A stretch of DNA of 64,000 nucleotides from MED-G105 sp050331095 (lineage in GTDB: Bacteria > Pseudomonadota > Alphaproteobacteria > Caulobacterales > Parvularculaceae). Location of the stretch: positions 16,639 through 80,638 of the forward strand of contig JBHJHE010000014.1 of the NCBI GenBank assembly GCA_050331095.1. Reading direction: 5' to 3'. The translations under genes were made by a program, and so were the position numbers. The notes beneath the pieces are model-generated. The model saw only the letters and a list, made by a program, of their open reading frames with translations. It did no database searches and had not been told where the DNA came from. Shown here one piece after another: positions 15,523 through 24,173 of this stretch (position 1 is the first letter of the stretch; the number at the start of each line of letters is the position of its first letter).

Positions 15523-16473
15523 ATGACCGACGCGCCCCCGCCGCACCGCCCGATCGCGCATCTGAAGGGCGCGAAGCCCGAGGCCCCGGCCTGGTTCGAG
15601 GCGTCCCTGGCGGCGCCGTCCGAGGAGGGCGAGGTCGCGGTCGAGGGCGCGCGCATCCGTTACTCGGCCTGGGGGGAGGTCGGCCGCAAAGGCCTGGTCT
15701 TCATCCATGGCGGCCGGGCCCACCGGAACTGGTGGCGGCCGTTCGCGCCGTTCTTCGCCCGGCAGTTCCGCGTCGCGGCGTTCGACCTGTCCGGCCTCGG
15801 CGACAGCGACTGGCGCGAGCGCTATTCCCTCGACTGCGCCTCCGACGAGCTTTTCGCCGTCATCGACGCCGCCGGCCTCGCCGAGGGCGGCCGGCCCCTC
15901 GTCGTCGGCCACAGCTTCGGCGGCTGGGTGACCCTTGCGGCCGTCGAGCGCCGCGGCGAGCGGCTCGCCGGGGCGATCGTCATCGACAGCCCCATCGGCA
16001 AGCCGGACCCGGACGAGGGCTACTCCATTAAACTGCCGGCGAAGGACCCGAACGCCGGCGCCGGCGGGCGGGTCTACGACGACATCGAAACCCCGATTTC
16101 GCGATTTCGCTTTCTGCCCGATCAACCTTGCGGCGAGGCCTACATCGTCGACCACATCGCGCGCGAGGGCCTGAAGCGCGCCGGGAACGGCTGGACGTGG
16201 AAGTTCGATCCGTCGCACGGGGCGAACTTCGAGGTGCATTTCGAGCGCGACCTCTTTCTCGCGGCGCGCTGTCCGCTGGCGTTCATCTACGGGTCGGCCT
16301 CGCAGTTCGCGCAAGGCGAGGGGTTCGAGCTGTTGCGCGCCCAGGCGCGGGGCCGCTCGCCCTTCATCGAGTTTCCCGAGGCGCATCACCATTTGATGAT
16401 GGAGAACCCGCTCGGTTTCGTCGCGACGCTGCGCACGCTATTCACCTGCTGGCCGGTGCGCGCCGGGTATTGA
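15523..16473 (+). CDS. alpha/beta hydrolase
   Basis: 316 residues. The oxyanion block FIHGGRAHRNWW, the nucleophile elbow GHSFGGW (about residue 132) and a late EAHHHLM histidine make an alpha/beta hydrolase with a Ser-Asp-His triad. The ATG at 15523 follows GAGGAGAT, so I reject upstream in-frame codons. It is divergent from the regulator gene. The substrate cannot be predicted; esterase or C-C hydrolase activity are both possible. Confidence 0.85.
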   Translation: MTDAPPPHRPIAHLKGAKPEAPAWFEASLAAPSEEGEVAVEGARIRYSAWGEVGRKGLVFIHGGRAHRNWWRPFAPFFARQFRVAAFDLSGLGDSDWRERYSLDCASDELFAVIDAAGLAEGGRPLVVGHSFGGWVTLAAVERRGERLAGAIVIDSPIGKPDPDEGYSIKLPAKDPNAGAGGRVYDDIETPISRFRFLPDQPCGEAYIVDHIAREGLKRAGNGWTWKFDPSHGANFEVHFERDLFLAARCPLAFIYGSASQFAQGEGFELLRAQARGRSPFIEFPEAHHHLMMENPLGFVATLRTLFTCWPVRAGY

Positions 16474-16543
16474 ACCACGCTTGCCGCGGCGGCGAAATTC
16501 AGACACAAGACGCCCAAAAACAACGATCTACTGGAAGGCGCAC

Positions 16544-16783
16544 ATGTCGGAAAAAGCGGTCGACGCCTCGGTTCACGTCGACAAGATCGATCCGGGCGAC
16601 CATCGACGCACCTATCAGGCCGTGATGCGCGCCAGCGCCGAGGTCGGCGTGCCATTCGTCCTCGCACTGACGATGTTCTTCACCAATCTCGTCATGGCGA
16701 ACGGGCTCGCCGTCGCCCTTATCGCCGCGGTCGCGACTTACCTGTTCGTCTTCTTCGTCGTTAAAGCCTTCTTCTCCCACTAA
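16544..16783 (+). CDS. aa3-type cytochrome c oxidase subunit IV-like protein
   Basis: 79 residues. A short soluble N-terminus with GDHRRTYQAVMRASAE is followed by two hydrophobic segments. The H-x3-TY signature and the position directly before pntA are typical of the small bacterial aa3 oxidase subunit IV family (COX4_pro_2). It should be an inner-membrane protein. The ATG at 16544 is preceded by GGAAGGCGCAC. Confidence 0.65.
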   Translation: MSEKAVDASVHVDKIDPGDHRRTYQAVMRASAEVGVPFVLALTMFFTNLVMANGLAVALIAAVATYLFVFFVVKAFFSH

Positions 16784-16880
16784 GCCTCGCCGAGGGAGCC
16801 GGCGCGTCGGGCGCGAGCGAGCGCCCCCACGCGACGCTCAAAAGCGCCCGCTGCGGCGCGACGCCGAAAGGGAAAACGCC

Positions 16881-18269
16881 ATGAAAATCGCCGTCCTGAA
16901 GGAAACTCAAGCGGGCGAGTCGCGCGTCGCCGCCTCGCCGGAGACGGCGAAGAAATTCGTCGCCCTCGGCTGCGAGGTCGTCGTCCAGGCCGGCGCGGGG
17001 GCCGCGGCGCGGTTCGCGGATAATCTTTACAAGGACGCCGGGGCCAGCGTGAAGCGCAGCGCCAAGGACGCCGCCGCCGGGGCTGACGTCATCCTACGCG
17101 TGCGCGCGCCGGCGGCGAAGGAGTTCGCCAACTTCTCCCGCGGCCAGTCCGTCGCGGCGCAAGTCGCGCCGCACTCGAACGCCGACGCGATCAAGGCCGC
17201 CGCCGCCGCCGGCGTCGATCTCTTCGCCATGGACCTGATGCCGCGCGTCACCCGGGCCCAGGCGATGGACGTGTTGTCGTCGCAGTCGAACCTTGCCGGA
17301 TATAAGGCGGTGATCGACGCCGCCGCGCATTACGGCCGCGCCATGCCGATGATGATGACGGCCGCCGGCACCATCGCCCCGGCGAAAGCGTTCGTCATGG
17401 GCGCGGGCGTCGCCGGCCTCCAGGCGATCGCCACGGCGCGCCGGCTCGGCGCCGTCGTGTCGGCGACCGACGTTCGCCACGCCGCGAAGGAGCAGGTGGA
17501 AAGCCTCGGCGCGACGTTCGTGGTCGTCGACGAAGAGGAGATGAAATCCTCCGAAACGTCAGGCGGATACGCCAAGGAGATGTCGGAGGACTTCAAGCGC
17601 CGGCAAGCCGAGTTCGTCGCCGAGCACATCAAGAAACAGGACATCGTCGTCACCACCGCGCTGATCCCCGGCCGGCCGGCGCCGCAGCTCGTCTCCGAGG
17701 CCATGGTGCGCTCGATGAAGCCGGGCGCGGTCGTCGTCGACCTGGCGACGGAGCAGGGCGGCAACGTCGCCCTGTCGAAGCGCGGCGAGGTCGTCGACGT
17801 CGACGGCGTCACGATCATCGGCTTCGACAATGTCGCGGGCCGCCTGCCGGCGGACGCGTCCTCGCTCTACGCCCGCAACGTCTTCAGCTTCGTCTCGACG
17901 TTCTTCGACAAGGACGCCAACGCCTTCCCGTCGGACTGGGAGGACGACATCGTCAAGGCCGTGGCCCTGACGCGCGACGGCGACATGGTCCATCCGGACC
18001 TCGGCGGCGAAGCGCCGGCGCCGGCCGCCGCCGACAGGGTGACCGAGGCGGAGCTCGCCGGGCTCGACGACGCCCCGGCCGACGCGTCAGCCGGCAAGCC
18101 TTCAAAAGATGCGGACGCCGACGTTAAAGACGACGGGGCCAAAGACGCCGACGCCAAAGACGCCAGCGCCAAAGACGCCGGCGTCGAAGACGCCGACGCA
18201 AAAGACAACGGCGCCAAAGACGCGCCCGCCAAGAACGGCGCCGCGCCGCGCGCCGGCGACGCCGGCTGA
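16881..18269 (+). CDS. pntA: NAD(P) transhydrogenase subunit alpha, part 1
   Basis: 462 residues. MKIAVLKETQAGESRVAASP is the standard PntAA start. The NAD-binding Rossmann loop is VMGAGVAGLQAIATARRLGA near residue 173, and RPAPQLVSEAMVRSMKPGAV follows. It forms the peripheral dI domain of proton-translocating transhydrogenase, which uses the proton gradient to make NADPH from NADH. The last ~80 residues are an acidic/lysine tail with eight 15-bp repeats, longer than in most homologues. Followed by pntAB and pntB in one operon. Confidence 0.95.
   Translation: MKIAVLKETQAGESRVAASPETAKKFVALGCEVVVQAGAGAAARFADNLYKDAGASVKRSAKDAAAGADVILRVRAPAAKEFANFSRGQSVAAQVAPHSNADAIKAAAAAGVDLFAMDLMPRVTRAQAMDVLSSQSNLAGYKAVIDAAAHYGRAMPMMMTAAGTIAPAKAFVMGAGVAGLQAIATARRLGAVVSATDVRHAAKEQVESLGATFVVVDEEEMKSSETSGGYAKEMSEDFKRRQAEFVAEHIKKQDIVVTTALIPGRPAPQLVSEAMVRSMKPGAVVVDLATEQGGNVALSKRGEVVDVDGVTIIGFDNVAGRLPADASSLYARNVFSFVSTFFDKDANAFPSDWEDDIVKAVALTRDGDMVHPDLGGEAPAPAAADRVTEAELAGLDDAPADASAGKPSKDADADVKDDGAKDADAKDASAKDAGVEDADAKDNGAKDAPAKNGAAPRAGDAG
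18114..18233 (+). repeat. 15-bp tandem array in pntAA tail, eight units
   Basis: Eight consecutive 15-bp units encode pentads of the form D-[ADN]-x-[AV]-[KE] (DADVK, DDGAK, DADAK, DASAK, DAGVE, DADAK, DNGAK, DAPAK) in the C-terminal tail of the alpha-1 subunit. Confidence 0.92.
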
Positions 18270-18352
18270 CGGGCCGTCCGCCCGCGCGCGATCAACGACC
18301 GATGCGAACCAGCCCACATACGAACGACCCCACTTAACGACGAGGACGATCG

Positions 18353-18832
18353 ATGGCCGAGAACGACAAGGAAAACGTCGAGGAGGCCGCCCGCGCGGCC
18401 GGCGAGCTCGCCTCGGCGGCGCAGGACGCGGCCGGCGAGGCGGGCGAACGCGCGGCCGACGCCGCGGCCGCCGCGGGCGAGGCGCGCAACATCGCCGCCG
18501 CCCTTGGGTCCTATGCGGATCTTCTGAATTCGCCCTCGGAGTTCGTCTATCTCCTCGCGGTCTTCGTCCTTGCGATCTTCGTCGGCTATTACGTCGTCTG
18601 GTCGGTGACCCCGGCCCTGCACACGCCCCTGATGGCGGTGACGAACGCGATTTCCTCGGTCGTCATCGTCGGCGCGCTGATCGCCGTCGGCGCGGAGATC
18701 GCCGAGGGCGCGAACGGCTTCTGGCCCAAGCTCCTCGGGGTCGCGGCCGTAGCGCTCGCGAGCGTCAACATTTTCGGCGGCTTCCTCGTCACCCAGCGCA
18801 TGCTCTCCATGTACAAGAAGAAAGGCGCGTAA
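18353..18832 (+). CDS. NAD(P) transhydrogenase subunit alpha, part 2
   Basis: 159 residues (PntAB). The N-terminal ~55 residues are an Ala-rich amphipathic extension (EEAARAAGELASAAQDAAGE). The membrane part follows: FVYLLAVFVLAIFVGYYVVW, HTPLMAVTNAISSVVIVGAL and a third helix ending LVTQRMLSMYKKK, which is diagnostic. It contributes helices to the proton channel. It lies 83 bp after pntAA and six bases before pntB. Confidence 0.92.
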   Translation: MAENDKENVEEAARAAGELASAAQDAAGEAGERAADAAAAAGEARNIAAALGSYADLLNSPSEFVYLLAVFVLAIFVGYYVVWSVTPALHTPLMAVTNAISSVVIVGALIAVGAEIAEGANGFWPKLLGVAAVALASVNIFGGFLVTQRMLSMYKKKGA

Positions 18833-18838
18833 GCGGCC

Positions 18839-20242
18839 ATGGCCCAGAACCTTCCCGCCCTTCTTTACGTCGCCGCCGGCGTCTTCTTCATCCTCGCGCT
18901 GCGCGGGCTCTCCTCGCCGGAGACCGCGCGCGAGGGCAACCGCTTCGGCGTCATCGGCATGGGCCTCGCGGTGCTGACGACGCTGTTCGTGCTCGAACAA
19001 AAAGGCTTCGGCACGTGGTTCCTCATTCTGATCGGCGTCGGCGCCGGCGGGGGGCTCGGCGCGGTCATCGCGCAGCGCGTGCAGATGACGCAGATGCCCC
19101 AGCTCGTGGCGGCGTTCCACTCGCTCGTCGGCCTCGCCGCGGTCTTCATCGCCTGGGCGGCGTTCCTTGCGCCGCGCGCGTTCGGCGTCGGCGAGCCGGG
19201 CCACATCCACGCCGGCTCCATCCTCGAGATGTCCCTCGGCGCGGCGATCGGCGCGATCACCTTTTCCGGCTCGGTGATCGCGTTCCTGAAGCTGAACGGC
19301 AACATGTCGGGCAAGCCGATCATTCTGCCGTCGCGCCACGCGATCAACCTCGCCCTCGGCGCGGCGATCGTCATCGCCATCTTCCTGATGATGACGGGCG
19401 TCCAGAGCGCCTTCATGTTTGGCGTCCTGACGATTCTCGCGTTCATCCTCGGGTTCCTGATCATCATTCCCATCGGCGGGGCGGACATGCCGGTCGTCGT
19501 CTCGATGCTGAACAGCTATTCCGGATGGGCCGCCGCGGGGATCGGCTTCACCCTGCAGAACATGGCGCTGATCGTGACGGGCGCCCTCGTCGGCGCGTCG
19601 GGCGCGATCCTCTCCTACATCATGTGCAAGGGCATGAACCGCTCGTTCGTCTCGGTCATTCTCGGCGGCTTCGGCGGCGAGGACGCGGGGCCCGGCGCGG
19701 GCGGCGGCGAGGAGCGGCCGGTCAAGCAGGGCTCGGCCGACGACGCGGCGTTCGTCATGAAGAACGCCGGCAAGGTCATCATCGTGCCGGGCTACGGCAT
19801 GGCCGTCGCGCAAGCCCAGCACGCCCTCAAGGAACTCGCCGACGAACTGAAGTCCGAGGGCGTCGACGTGAAGTACGCGATCCACCCGGTGGCGGGGCGG
19901 ATGCCGGGGCACATGAACGTGCTCCTCGCCGAGGCGCAGGTGCCGTACGACGAGGTCTTCGAGCTCGAGGACATCAATGCGGAGTTCCGCACCGCCGACG
20001 TCGCCTTCGTCATCGGCGCCAACGACGTCACCAACCCGGCGGCGAAGACCGACAAGGCCTCGCCGATCTACGGCATGCCGATCCTCGACGTCGAAAACGC
20101 GGGCACGGTGCTCTTCGTCAAACGCGGCATGAGCTCAGGCTACGCGGGCGTCCAGAACGAGCTCTTCTTCCGCGACAACACGATGATGCTCTTCGGCGAC
20201 GCCAAGAAAATGTCGGAGGACATCGTTAAGGCGCTGCACTGA
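18839..20242 (+). CDS. pntB: NAD(P) transhydrogenase subunit beta
   Basis: 467 residues with about nine membrane helices, then the NADP-binding dIII domain. Landmarks are PQLVAAFHSLVGLAAVFIAW, GNMSGKPIILPSRH, GGADMPVVVSMLNSYSGWAA and, in dIII, VPGYGMAVAQAQHALKELAD and AIHPVAGRMPGHMNVLLAEA. It completes the inner-membrane transhydrogenase with PntAA and PntAB. All landmark motifs are intact. Confidence 0.95.
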   Translation: MAQNLPALLYVAAGVFFILALRGLSSPETAREGNRFGVIGMGLAVLTTLFVLEQKGFGTWFLILIGVGAGGGLGAVIAQRVQMTQMPQLVAAFHSLVGLAAVFIAWAAFLAPRAFGVGEPGHIHAGSILEMSLGAAIGAITFSGSVIAFLKLNGNMSGKPIILPSRHAINLALGAAIVIAIFLMMTGVQSAFMFGVLTILAFILGFLIIIPIGGADMPVVVSMLNSYSGWAAAGIGFTLQNMALIVTGALVGASGAILSYIMCKGMNRSFVSVILGGFGGEDAGPGAGGGEERPVKQGSADDAAFVMKNAGKVIIVPGYGMAVAQAQHALKELADELKSEGVDVKYAIHPVAGRMPGHMNVLLAEAQVPYDEVFELEDINAEFRTADVAFVIGANDVTNPAAKTDKASPIYGMPILDVENAGTVLFVKRGMSSGYAGVQNELFFRDNTMMLFGDAKKMSEDIVKALH

Positions 20243-20295
20243 CGCCGGTTGCGTATCCGATCCGGATTTTTACTTCGAACCAAGGGGCTTTTCCT

Positions 20296-21249
20296 ATGAT
20301 CAAACGACTTCTCATCGCGTCGAGCGCGTTCGCGCTCCTCGCCTGCGGCGGCGAAAACGCCGGCGAACCCGAGGCGCGCGACGCTGCAGCCGCCGAAGCG
20401 GGCGACGCCGCCGAGGCCGACGCAGCGGCGGCGGCGGAAGAGACCGCCGACGCCGCGCCGGCGACGAACGCGGCGCTCGACGCCGCGCTCGCGGCCCAGC
20501 CGGACGAGGCGAAGGCCCGCTACGGCGCGCGCCACCCCAAAGAGACGCTCGAATTCTTCGGCGTCGAGCCCGGCATGACCGTCGTCGAGGTCCTGCCCGG
20601 CGGCGGCTGGTACTCGAAAATCCTCATCCCCTATCTTGGCGATGACGGAACGCTCGTCGGCGCGGACTACGCCGTCGACATGTGGCGTCTCTTCGGCGGG
20701 CGCTTCTCCACCGAGGAGGCGATCGCCGCGAAACAGACCTGGACCACCGACTGGCCGGCGCAAGCCGCCGAGTGGGGCGAGGGCGCCGACGTCAAAGCGT
20801 TCCAGTTCGAATCCCTGCCGGCCGACATGGAAGGCGCGGCCGACGTCATCCTCTTCGTGCGCGCGATGCACCACCTCAACCGCTTTCAGGAAGAGGGCGG
20901 CCACCTCGAAGCCGCCCTCGCCGACGCCTACGCGGTCCTCAAGCCGGGCGGCGTCGTCGGCGTCGTCCAGCACCGCGGGCCGGAAGAGAACGACGACAAA
21001 TGGGCCGAGGGCGACAATGGCTATCTGAAGCAGAGCCAGGTGGTCGCCGCCGTCGAAGGCGCCGGCTTCGAGTTCGTCGAGGCGAGCGAGATCAACGCCA
21101 ACCCGAAAGATCAGCCGACGAACGAAGACGTCGTCTGGCGCCTTCCGCCGGCGCTCGGAACCTCCGGCGACGACGAGGAGAAGAAAGCGGAAATGACCGC
21201 GATCGGCGAGTCCGACCGCATGACCCTGATGTTCCGCAAGCCTGCGTAA
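20296..21249 (+). CDS. exported SAM-methyltransferase-like lipoprotein
   Basis: 317 residues. A lipoprotein signal (MIKRLLIASSAFALLACGGE, lipobox LLAC) is followed by a ~40-residue Ala/Asp/Glu-rich linker. The body is a class I methyltransferase-like fold with VVEVLPGGGWYSKILIPYLG (motif I region), FVRAMHHLNRF, and LKPGGVVGVVQHRGPE. Exported proteins of this type (COG4798-like predicted methyltransferases) are known but uncharacterised. SAM is not expected in the periplasm, so the fold may have another ligand. A strong terminator follows. Confidence 0.8.
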   Translation: MIKRLLIASSAFALLACGGENAGEPEARDAAAAEAGDAAEADAAAAAEETADAAPATNAALDAALAAQPDEAKARYGARHPKETLEFFGVEPGMTVVEVLPGGGWYSKILIPYLGDDGTLVGADYAVDMWRLFGGRFSTEEAIAAKQTWTTDWPAQAAEWGEGADVKAFQFESLPADMEGAADVILFVRAMHHLNRFQEEGGHLEAALADAYAVLKPGGVVGVVQHRGPEENDDKWAEGDNGYLKQSQVVAAVEGAGFEFVEASEINANPKDQPTNEDVVWRLPPALGTSGDDEEKKAEMTAIGESDRMTLMFRKPA

Positions 21250-21280
21250 GCGGGCGATTGCGTCCGTTTGAGATCTGTCG

Positions 21281-21313
21281 GGGCCGCAGCATCGAGCTTG
21301 CGGCCCTTTTTTT
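21281..21313 (+). terminator. rho-independent terminator
   Basis: GGGCCGCA (21281-21288) pairs with TGCGGCCC (21299-21306) across a 10-nt loop and is followed by seven T residues. It closes the methyltransferase-like gene. Confidence 0.9.
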
Positions 21314-21461
21314 GACCGACATAGAAAGCGAACACTGCTTCTTACAGGTTTTCGAATATTAGCCGCAGGCGACTTGCTCAGTTTGTTCTATTACACTGTT
21401 TCGCAGGTCAGCCGCCGTTTCTATCGCTGCGCCTCCGACCGCGGGACGGGGCGTCGCGTGA

Positions 21462-22301
21462 TCAGGCGAGGTACCGGTCGAGGCCGCGCCGGTTCGCATC
21501 CGCCTCGCCAAGGTTTTTTTCGAGCCTGACCATAATCCCGGACGCCTGCTCTTGCGTCAGTTCGTCGACGTATCCGCCGACCTTTCCCTTGCGAACGCGT
21601 CGGCTGTTGACGGCGCCGGCGTCGTAGGCGTGCCCCGGAATGCCCGTTTTGATCTCGTCGTCCAGCATCTTGTCGAAACTGGAGGCGGCGACCGCGGCTT
21701 CGATGCGCGATCGATCCGCAGTGAGACCGAGAAACTCGATCACGTTCGTCAGCGTCGGGACCGGGTCGGCGGAAAGATCTTCATACGCGACAATCACGTG
21801 GGATCGCGTACGAAGCGCGGCGGCCCACTTCGAAAGATAGGTCGACAAATCGTCAACGCCGATGTCGGGATTGTCGAGGAACTCGTCGATGTCGCCCTTG
21901 AACACGCCCTTGTGGCCGACGGCGTGGTGATAGGCCGAAACCATCACGTCGCGCGGATCGCGGATCAGGAAGACGACCGGCGCGGCGCCCATGATGAAGG
22001 GGTTCGGCCGTCGGTGGGTGACGAGCACGAGGGGGGCTTTTCCCCTGGCGGGCCCGCTTTCGAAAAACCGCACGCCGCGTTCAGGGTCCAGATCAAGATT
22101 GGGCGTGATCCTGAAAATAGTCCGGAAGTTGATCGTCTCGCCAACCTCGCAGACGTCATTGAAGTAATGCGAGAGAATGTACCGCAGCCAGGTGCGGCCC
22201 GATTTCCGATAGGAAACCAGCAACGCTGCGGCGTCTTTCGAAGCCGCTCGCAGCGCCAGATAAAGCCGCGCTTTTTTGACCGCGCGTAGGGGGAGGTTCA
22301 T
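21462..22301 (-). CDS. sulfotransferase
   Basis: 279 residues. The 5'-phosphosulfate loop appears as SYRKSGRTWLRYILSHYF (residues 29-46; SYPKSGTTW in textbook members), and the 3'-phosphate site as LIRDPRDVMVSAYHH (about 112). DELTQEQASGIMVRLEKNLG resembles the usual C-terminal region. It should transfer sulfate from PAPS to a hydroxyl group on a small molecule or glycan. The stop-start spacing with the glycosyltransferase upstream is 15 bp, so the pair is probably one operon that builds and sulfates a surface glycan (inference). Confidence 0.85.
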   Translation of the reverse strand: MNLPLRAVKKARLYLALRAASKDAAALLVSYRKSGRTWLRYILSHYFNDVCEVGETINFRTIFRITPNLDLDPERGVRFFESGPARGKAPLVLVTHRRPNPFIMGAAPVVFLIRDPRDVMVSAYHHAVGHKGVFKGDIDEFLDNPDIGVDDLSTYLSKWAAALRTRSHVIVAYEDLSADPVPTLTNVIEFLGLTADRSRIEAAVAASSFDKMLDDEIKTGIPGHAYDAGAVNSRRVRKGKVGGYVDELTQEQASGIMVRLEKNLGEADANRRGLDRYLA

Positions 22302-22316
22302 TGGCCTCTTCGCTTC

Positions 22317-23462
22317 TTATCCGTTGCGTCGCGCCGCCTCGTCCGCCAGCTCGCCCCATTGTTCGGCGATCGTCTCGACGGCGTAGTTTCGGCGGACGTC
22401 TTCCCTGGCTCGTGCGCCAAGTCGGTTACGCCGCTCGGGATCCAGCATCAACTCCTTCAGGGCGCCGGCCAGAGCTTTTACGTCGCCCGGCGGCACGAGC
22501 ACGCCGTTCTCGCCATGATCGATGATTTCGCCCGGTCCAAAGTCGCAGTCGAAAGACACCACGGGCAGTCCCGCCGCCATCGCTTCGATGATGACGACGC
22601 CCCAGCCTTCATAGCGCGATGAGAAAACGAAGAGATCCGCCTCGGCCGTCCACGCCGCCGGGCCTCGTGAAACCCCGGGAAAGCTTACGCGGTCTTCAAG
22701 GCCGAGCGCCTTGCGTTGCGCTTCGAAGGCGGCGCGGCCGTTTCCCTCGCCATAGACCGTCAGTGTCCATCCTTCGCAGTCCTTCGCGGCGTCGGCGAAC
22801 GCGTCGAGCAGCATGTCGAAGCCTTTTTGCTCGACCAGTCGCCCCGCCGCGACCAGCCGTTTTCCGCCGTCGACGCGATTGATCTCGCCAGGCAATACGG
22901 CCGGGTTCGGAATGACGCGCGCCCGCGGCTTCATCACCGCCGGCAGGGTGTCGGCCGCGCCCTGGGTCATCGTGACGAACGCGAAGGCCCGCGGATAGGA
23001 AAAGCGACGAGCCGCGCGCCAAAGCGCGTTCGGCCGCTGGATCGCCGGATTGTTCCGCTCGGAAACGATAACCGGACAATCCGATCCCATGGCGGCGAGC
23101 ACGGCGACGACGTTGGTCTTCGTCAGAAAGCTTATCACGACATCGGGCGCTTCGTCCCGGATGACGCTTCGCAGCGACGTCGTTCGTCGCCTCGTCCGCG
23201 CCAGCGCCCGAAACAGACTGCGGTTGTCGGGGGGCAGATCGAGCTGGATCAGTCTGACCCGCTCGTCCAGCGGGTAATAGGGGGGCGTGCGTTCTTTATC
23301 ATAGGTCACGATGATCGGGCGCCGGCCGCGCTTCGCCCATTCATTGGCGATGGCCGTGACGACGCGCTCGCTGCCGCCGGCCTGCAACGCGGGCAAAAAG
23401 AACAGCGGCCGTTCGGCCGCCAAGCCCTCCGTCCCGTGCGGCGTCGCCGATGACTTACTCAT
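22317..23462 (-). CDS. family 4 glycosyltransferase
   Basis: 381 residues, GT-B fold. The N-terminal LPALQAGGSERVVTAIANEW and the C-terminal GRLVEQKGFDMLLDAFADAA plus the E-x7-E motif in EGWGVVIIEAMAAGLPVVSF (about residue 310) are typical of GT4 retaining enzymes such as PglH/WbnH-like proteins. The ATG at 23462 gives the compact N-terminus; an upstream ATG would add 17 residues. It is followed closely by the sulfotransferase. Confidence 0.85.
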   Translation of the reverse strand: MSKSSATPHGTEGLAAERPLFFLPALQAGGSERVVTAIANEWAKRGRRPIIVTYDKERTPPYYPLDERVRLIQLDLPPDNRSLFRALARTRRRTTSLRSVIRDEAPDVVISFLTKTNVVAVLAAMGSDCPVIVSERNNPAIQRPNALWRAARRFSYPRAFAFVTMTQGAADTLPAVMKPRARVIPNPAVLPGEINRVDGGKRLVAAGRLVEQKGFDMLLDAFADAAKDCEGWTLTVYGEGNGRAAFEAQRKALGLEDRVSFPGVSRGPAAWTAEADLFVFSSRYEGWGVVIIEAMAAGLPVVSFDCDFGPGEIIDHGENGVLVPPGDVKALAGALKELMLDPERRNRLGARAREDVRRNYAVETIAEQWGELADEAARRNG

Positions 23463-23811
23463 GGCCGAGACTTTCTCCAACCCTAGCGCCGCGTTGGGCC
23501 ATGGCGTCATGTTGAGCGCGAGGCGACGCGCGTGCCGAACGCACGCGCCGCGCAATTCTTTTCGGCGATCGCCGTAAAAATTGCGTGGACCGGCCCAAGC
23601 CGCGGCTGGACTAAATACCGAGGCGCCGAACCGGGCGGGGCCCGGAACGCCGGCGACGCGAAAAGCCGCGCGCCTTAACCATAAAAAGGTAGGGCCCGAC
23701 ATGGGACGCAAGCATCGGCGCTTCCGGAGCCTTCTCCGTTGGAGTGTTCAAGCCTTCCCCGCAAGCGACTTGCACGGACTGTCTTATAATGTTGTTTTCC
23801 AACGTAATTCT
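23463..23811. other. gene-free stretch upstream of glycosyltransferase
   Basis: No convincing gene in about 350 bp. It should carry the promoter for the glycosyltransferase-sulfotransferase pair. The right half is AT-richer (CTTATAATGTTGTTTTCC near 23783), like the left flank of palindromic copy 1. Confidence 0.5.
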
Positions 23812-23919
23812 GGCGTCCCCTGCGATGGCCTGTCAAGGACGAGCCGCCTCGCGATCGCCGATGTCGACCCTGGACAAGCCGTCGAAGCGGCTCGAGCCTT
23901 CCACCAATAAAATCAATAG
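23812..23919 (+). repeat. palindromic intergenic element, copy 2
   Basis: 108 bp, collinear with copy 1 at 12395-12502 and about 82% identical by eye (19 mismatches, no gaps). The inverted arms are imperfect here. Both copies begin GGCGTC and end CAATAG, so the boundaries look real. Confidence 0.85.
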
Positions 23920-24173
23920 CTTGTTGCGAACAGAGCTGAAAAGCGGGCCGACTGCGGGGATAGGCCCCAAAAGATAACGCAAGCGAAACGGTTGGCGGCC
24001 GGCGTATGAAAGCCAGCGCAGTAGTCCGTACTTCGCGAACATCGTCGGTTCCCGAGACCGCCTGAGCCGCGTCAAAACGTGGCCATTGGCGCGGCCATCG
24101 GCGCAGCGACAAGGCGCGCGGGGCCGCGGCCGCCCGCAGGCGTTTTCGCCGCGGCGGCCTTTACGTCGACGCG
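23920..24173. other. spacer with possible gene remnant
   Basis: No confident gene. On the minus strand, 23920-24042 reads MFAKYGLLRWLSYAGRQPFR and then LRYLLGPIPAVGPLFSS before running into palindromic copy 2. This looks more protein-like than its surroundings and may be the start of a gene truncated by the repeat. I cannot name the family. Confidence 0.3.

Noticed and set aside
12834..15656. A 940-codon minus-strand frame spanning the transporter and regulator genes
   Set aside because: The transporter occupies only its last 307 codons; the rest is a shadow of the regulator gene in another frame, with Arg/Pro-rich composition.
18109..20229. A 706-codon plus-strand frame over the pnt genes
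   Set aside because: It is an Arg-rich out-of-frame shadow of pntAB and pntB, which have full family matches.
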